From positions 434,001 through 498,000 of the forward strand of contig NZ_RFFH01000004.1 of assembly GCF_003696265.1 (NCBI RefSeq): a stretch of 64,000 bases of DNA, written 5' to 3'. This document shows positions 62,300-64,000 of this stretch, one piece after another. This DNA comes from Nocardia stercoris. GTDB lineage: Bacteria > Actinomycetota > Actinomycetes > Mycobacteriales > Mycobacteriaceae. The notes beneath the pieces were generated by a model. The model did not search any database. It was not told the DNA's origin and saw only the letters and a program-made list of their open reading frames with translations. Position numbers and translations under genes: made by a program. Position 1 is the stretch's first letter, and each line of letters opens with the position of its first letter.

Positions 62300-64000
<1,701 letters not shown>

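Overview
The window is 64 kb of very GC-rich chromosomal DNA from a mycolic-acid actinomycete, most likely Nocardia or a close relative. Four things point there: an AcpM-type acyl carrier protein with a charged C-terminal tail, EspG/WXG type VII secretion genes, the glucosylglycerate/MGLP genes gpgP and octT, and a gene order (proA - MoxR ATPase - VWA protein ... nadD-rsfS-gpgP-octT-degV-comEA-comEC-holA ... rpsT ... ATP-grasp/alpha-E/transglutaminase ... PemK-like ... lepA) that follows the Mycobacterium tuberculosis Rv2427c-Rv2404c region as I remember it. I see no rRNA, tRNA, CRISPR array, insertion sequence, prophage or replication origin.

Layout. 0-3.3 kb: the start of a membrane alpha/beta-hydrolase, a membrane-anchored phospholipase A2-like protein with a His-rich repeat tail, and a NarL-type two-component system. 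3.4-6.0 kb: a three-gene type VII secretion-like module (EspG chaperone, a small helical protein, a WXG protein with a long Pro/Thr tail). 6.3-15.1 kb: DUF4254 protein, stand-alone LigD polymerase domain, MerR regulator divergent from acpM, a RecQ-type helicase with a C-terminal phosphoribosyltransferase-like motif, RtcB, and a solute-binding lipoprotein. 15.2-23.3 kb: an accessory, regulator-rich stretch (MFS exporter, GlxA-type, two AraC-type and an IclR regulator, EthD protein, methyltransferase, ribokinase, SRPBCC protein). 23.4-30.4 kb: proA, an orphan EF-Tu domain-2-like protein divergent from a ribbon-helix-helix/Doc toxin-antitoxin pair, the MoxR-VWA pair, TPR protein, lipoprotein and TetR regulator. 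30.5-31.8 kb: a CYP125-type P450.

31.9-39.8 kb is the tightly packed housekeeping run nadD-rsfS-gpgP-octT-degV, then comEA-comEC and holA, with stop/start overlaps at most of the junctions. NAD synthesis, ribosome silencing, glucosylglycerate metabolism, DNA uptake and replication clamp loading are the functions served. Between holA and rpsT, which are neighbours in mycobacteria, sits about 4.1 kb of lineage-specific material: a PP2C-like phosphatase, a 0.7 kb non-coding array of decayed copies of that gene's 3' end, a secreted protein with nine 13-residue repeats, and a DUF4239 membrane protein. 44.4-47.9 kb is the conserved ATP-grasp/alpha-E/transglutaminase cassette.

48-62 kb is again accessory: a PemK-like orphan, epoxide-hydrolase-like protein, a giant LuxR-type regulator, SnoaL-like protein, lipoproteins, a carboxymuconolactone decarboxylase-like protein, an esterase, ribA, a GGDEF diguanylate cyclase with a nearby truncated duplicate of its membrane sensor, and a P450 overlapping an MmyB-like regulator. 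lepA enters at 62.3 kb and runs off the right edge.

Functions come from reading translations and motifs by eye; no database search was run. Starts were chosen from ribosome-binding sites, overlaps and expected family N-termini, and are stated where doubtful.
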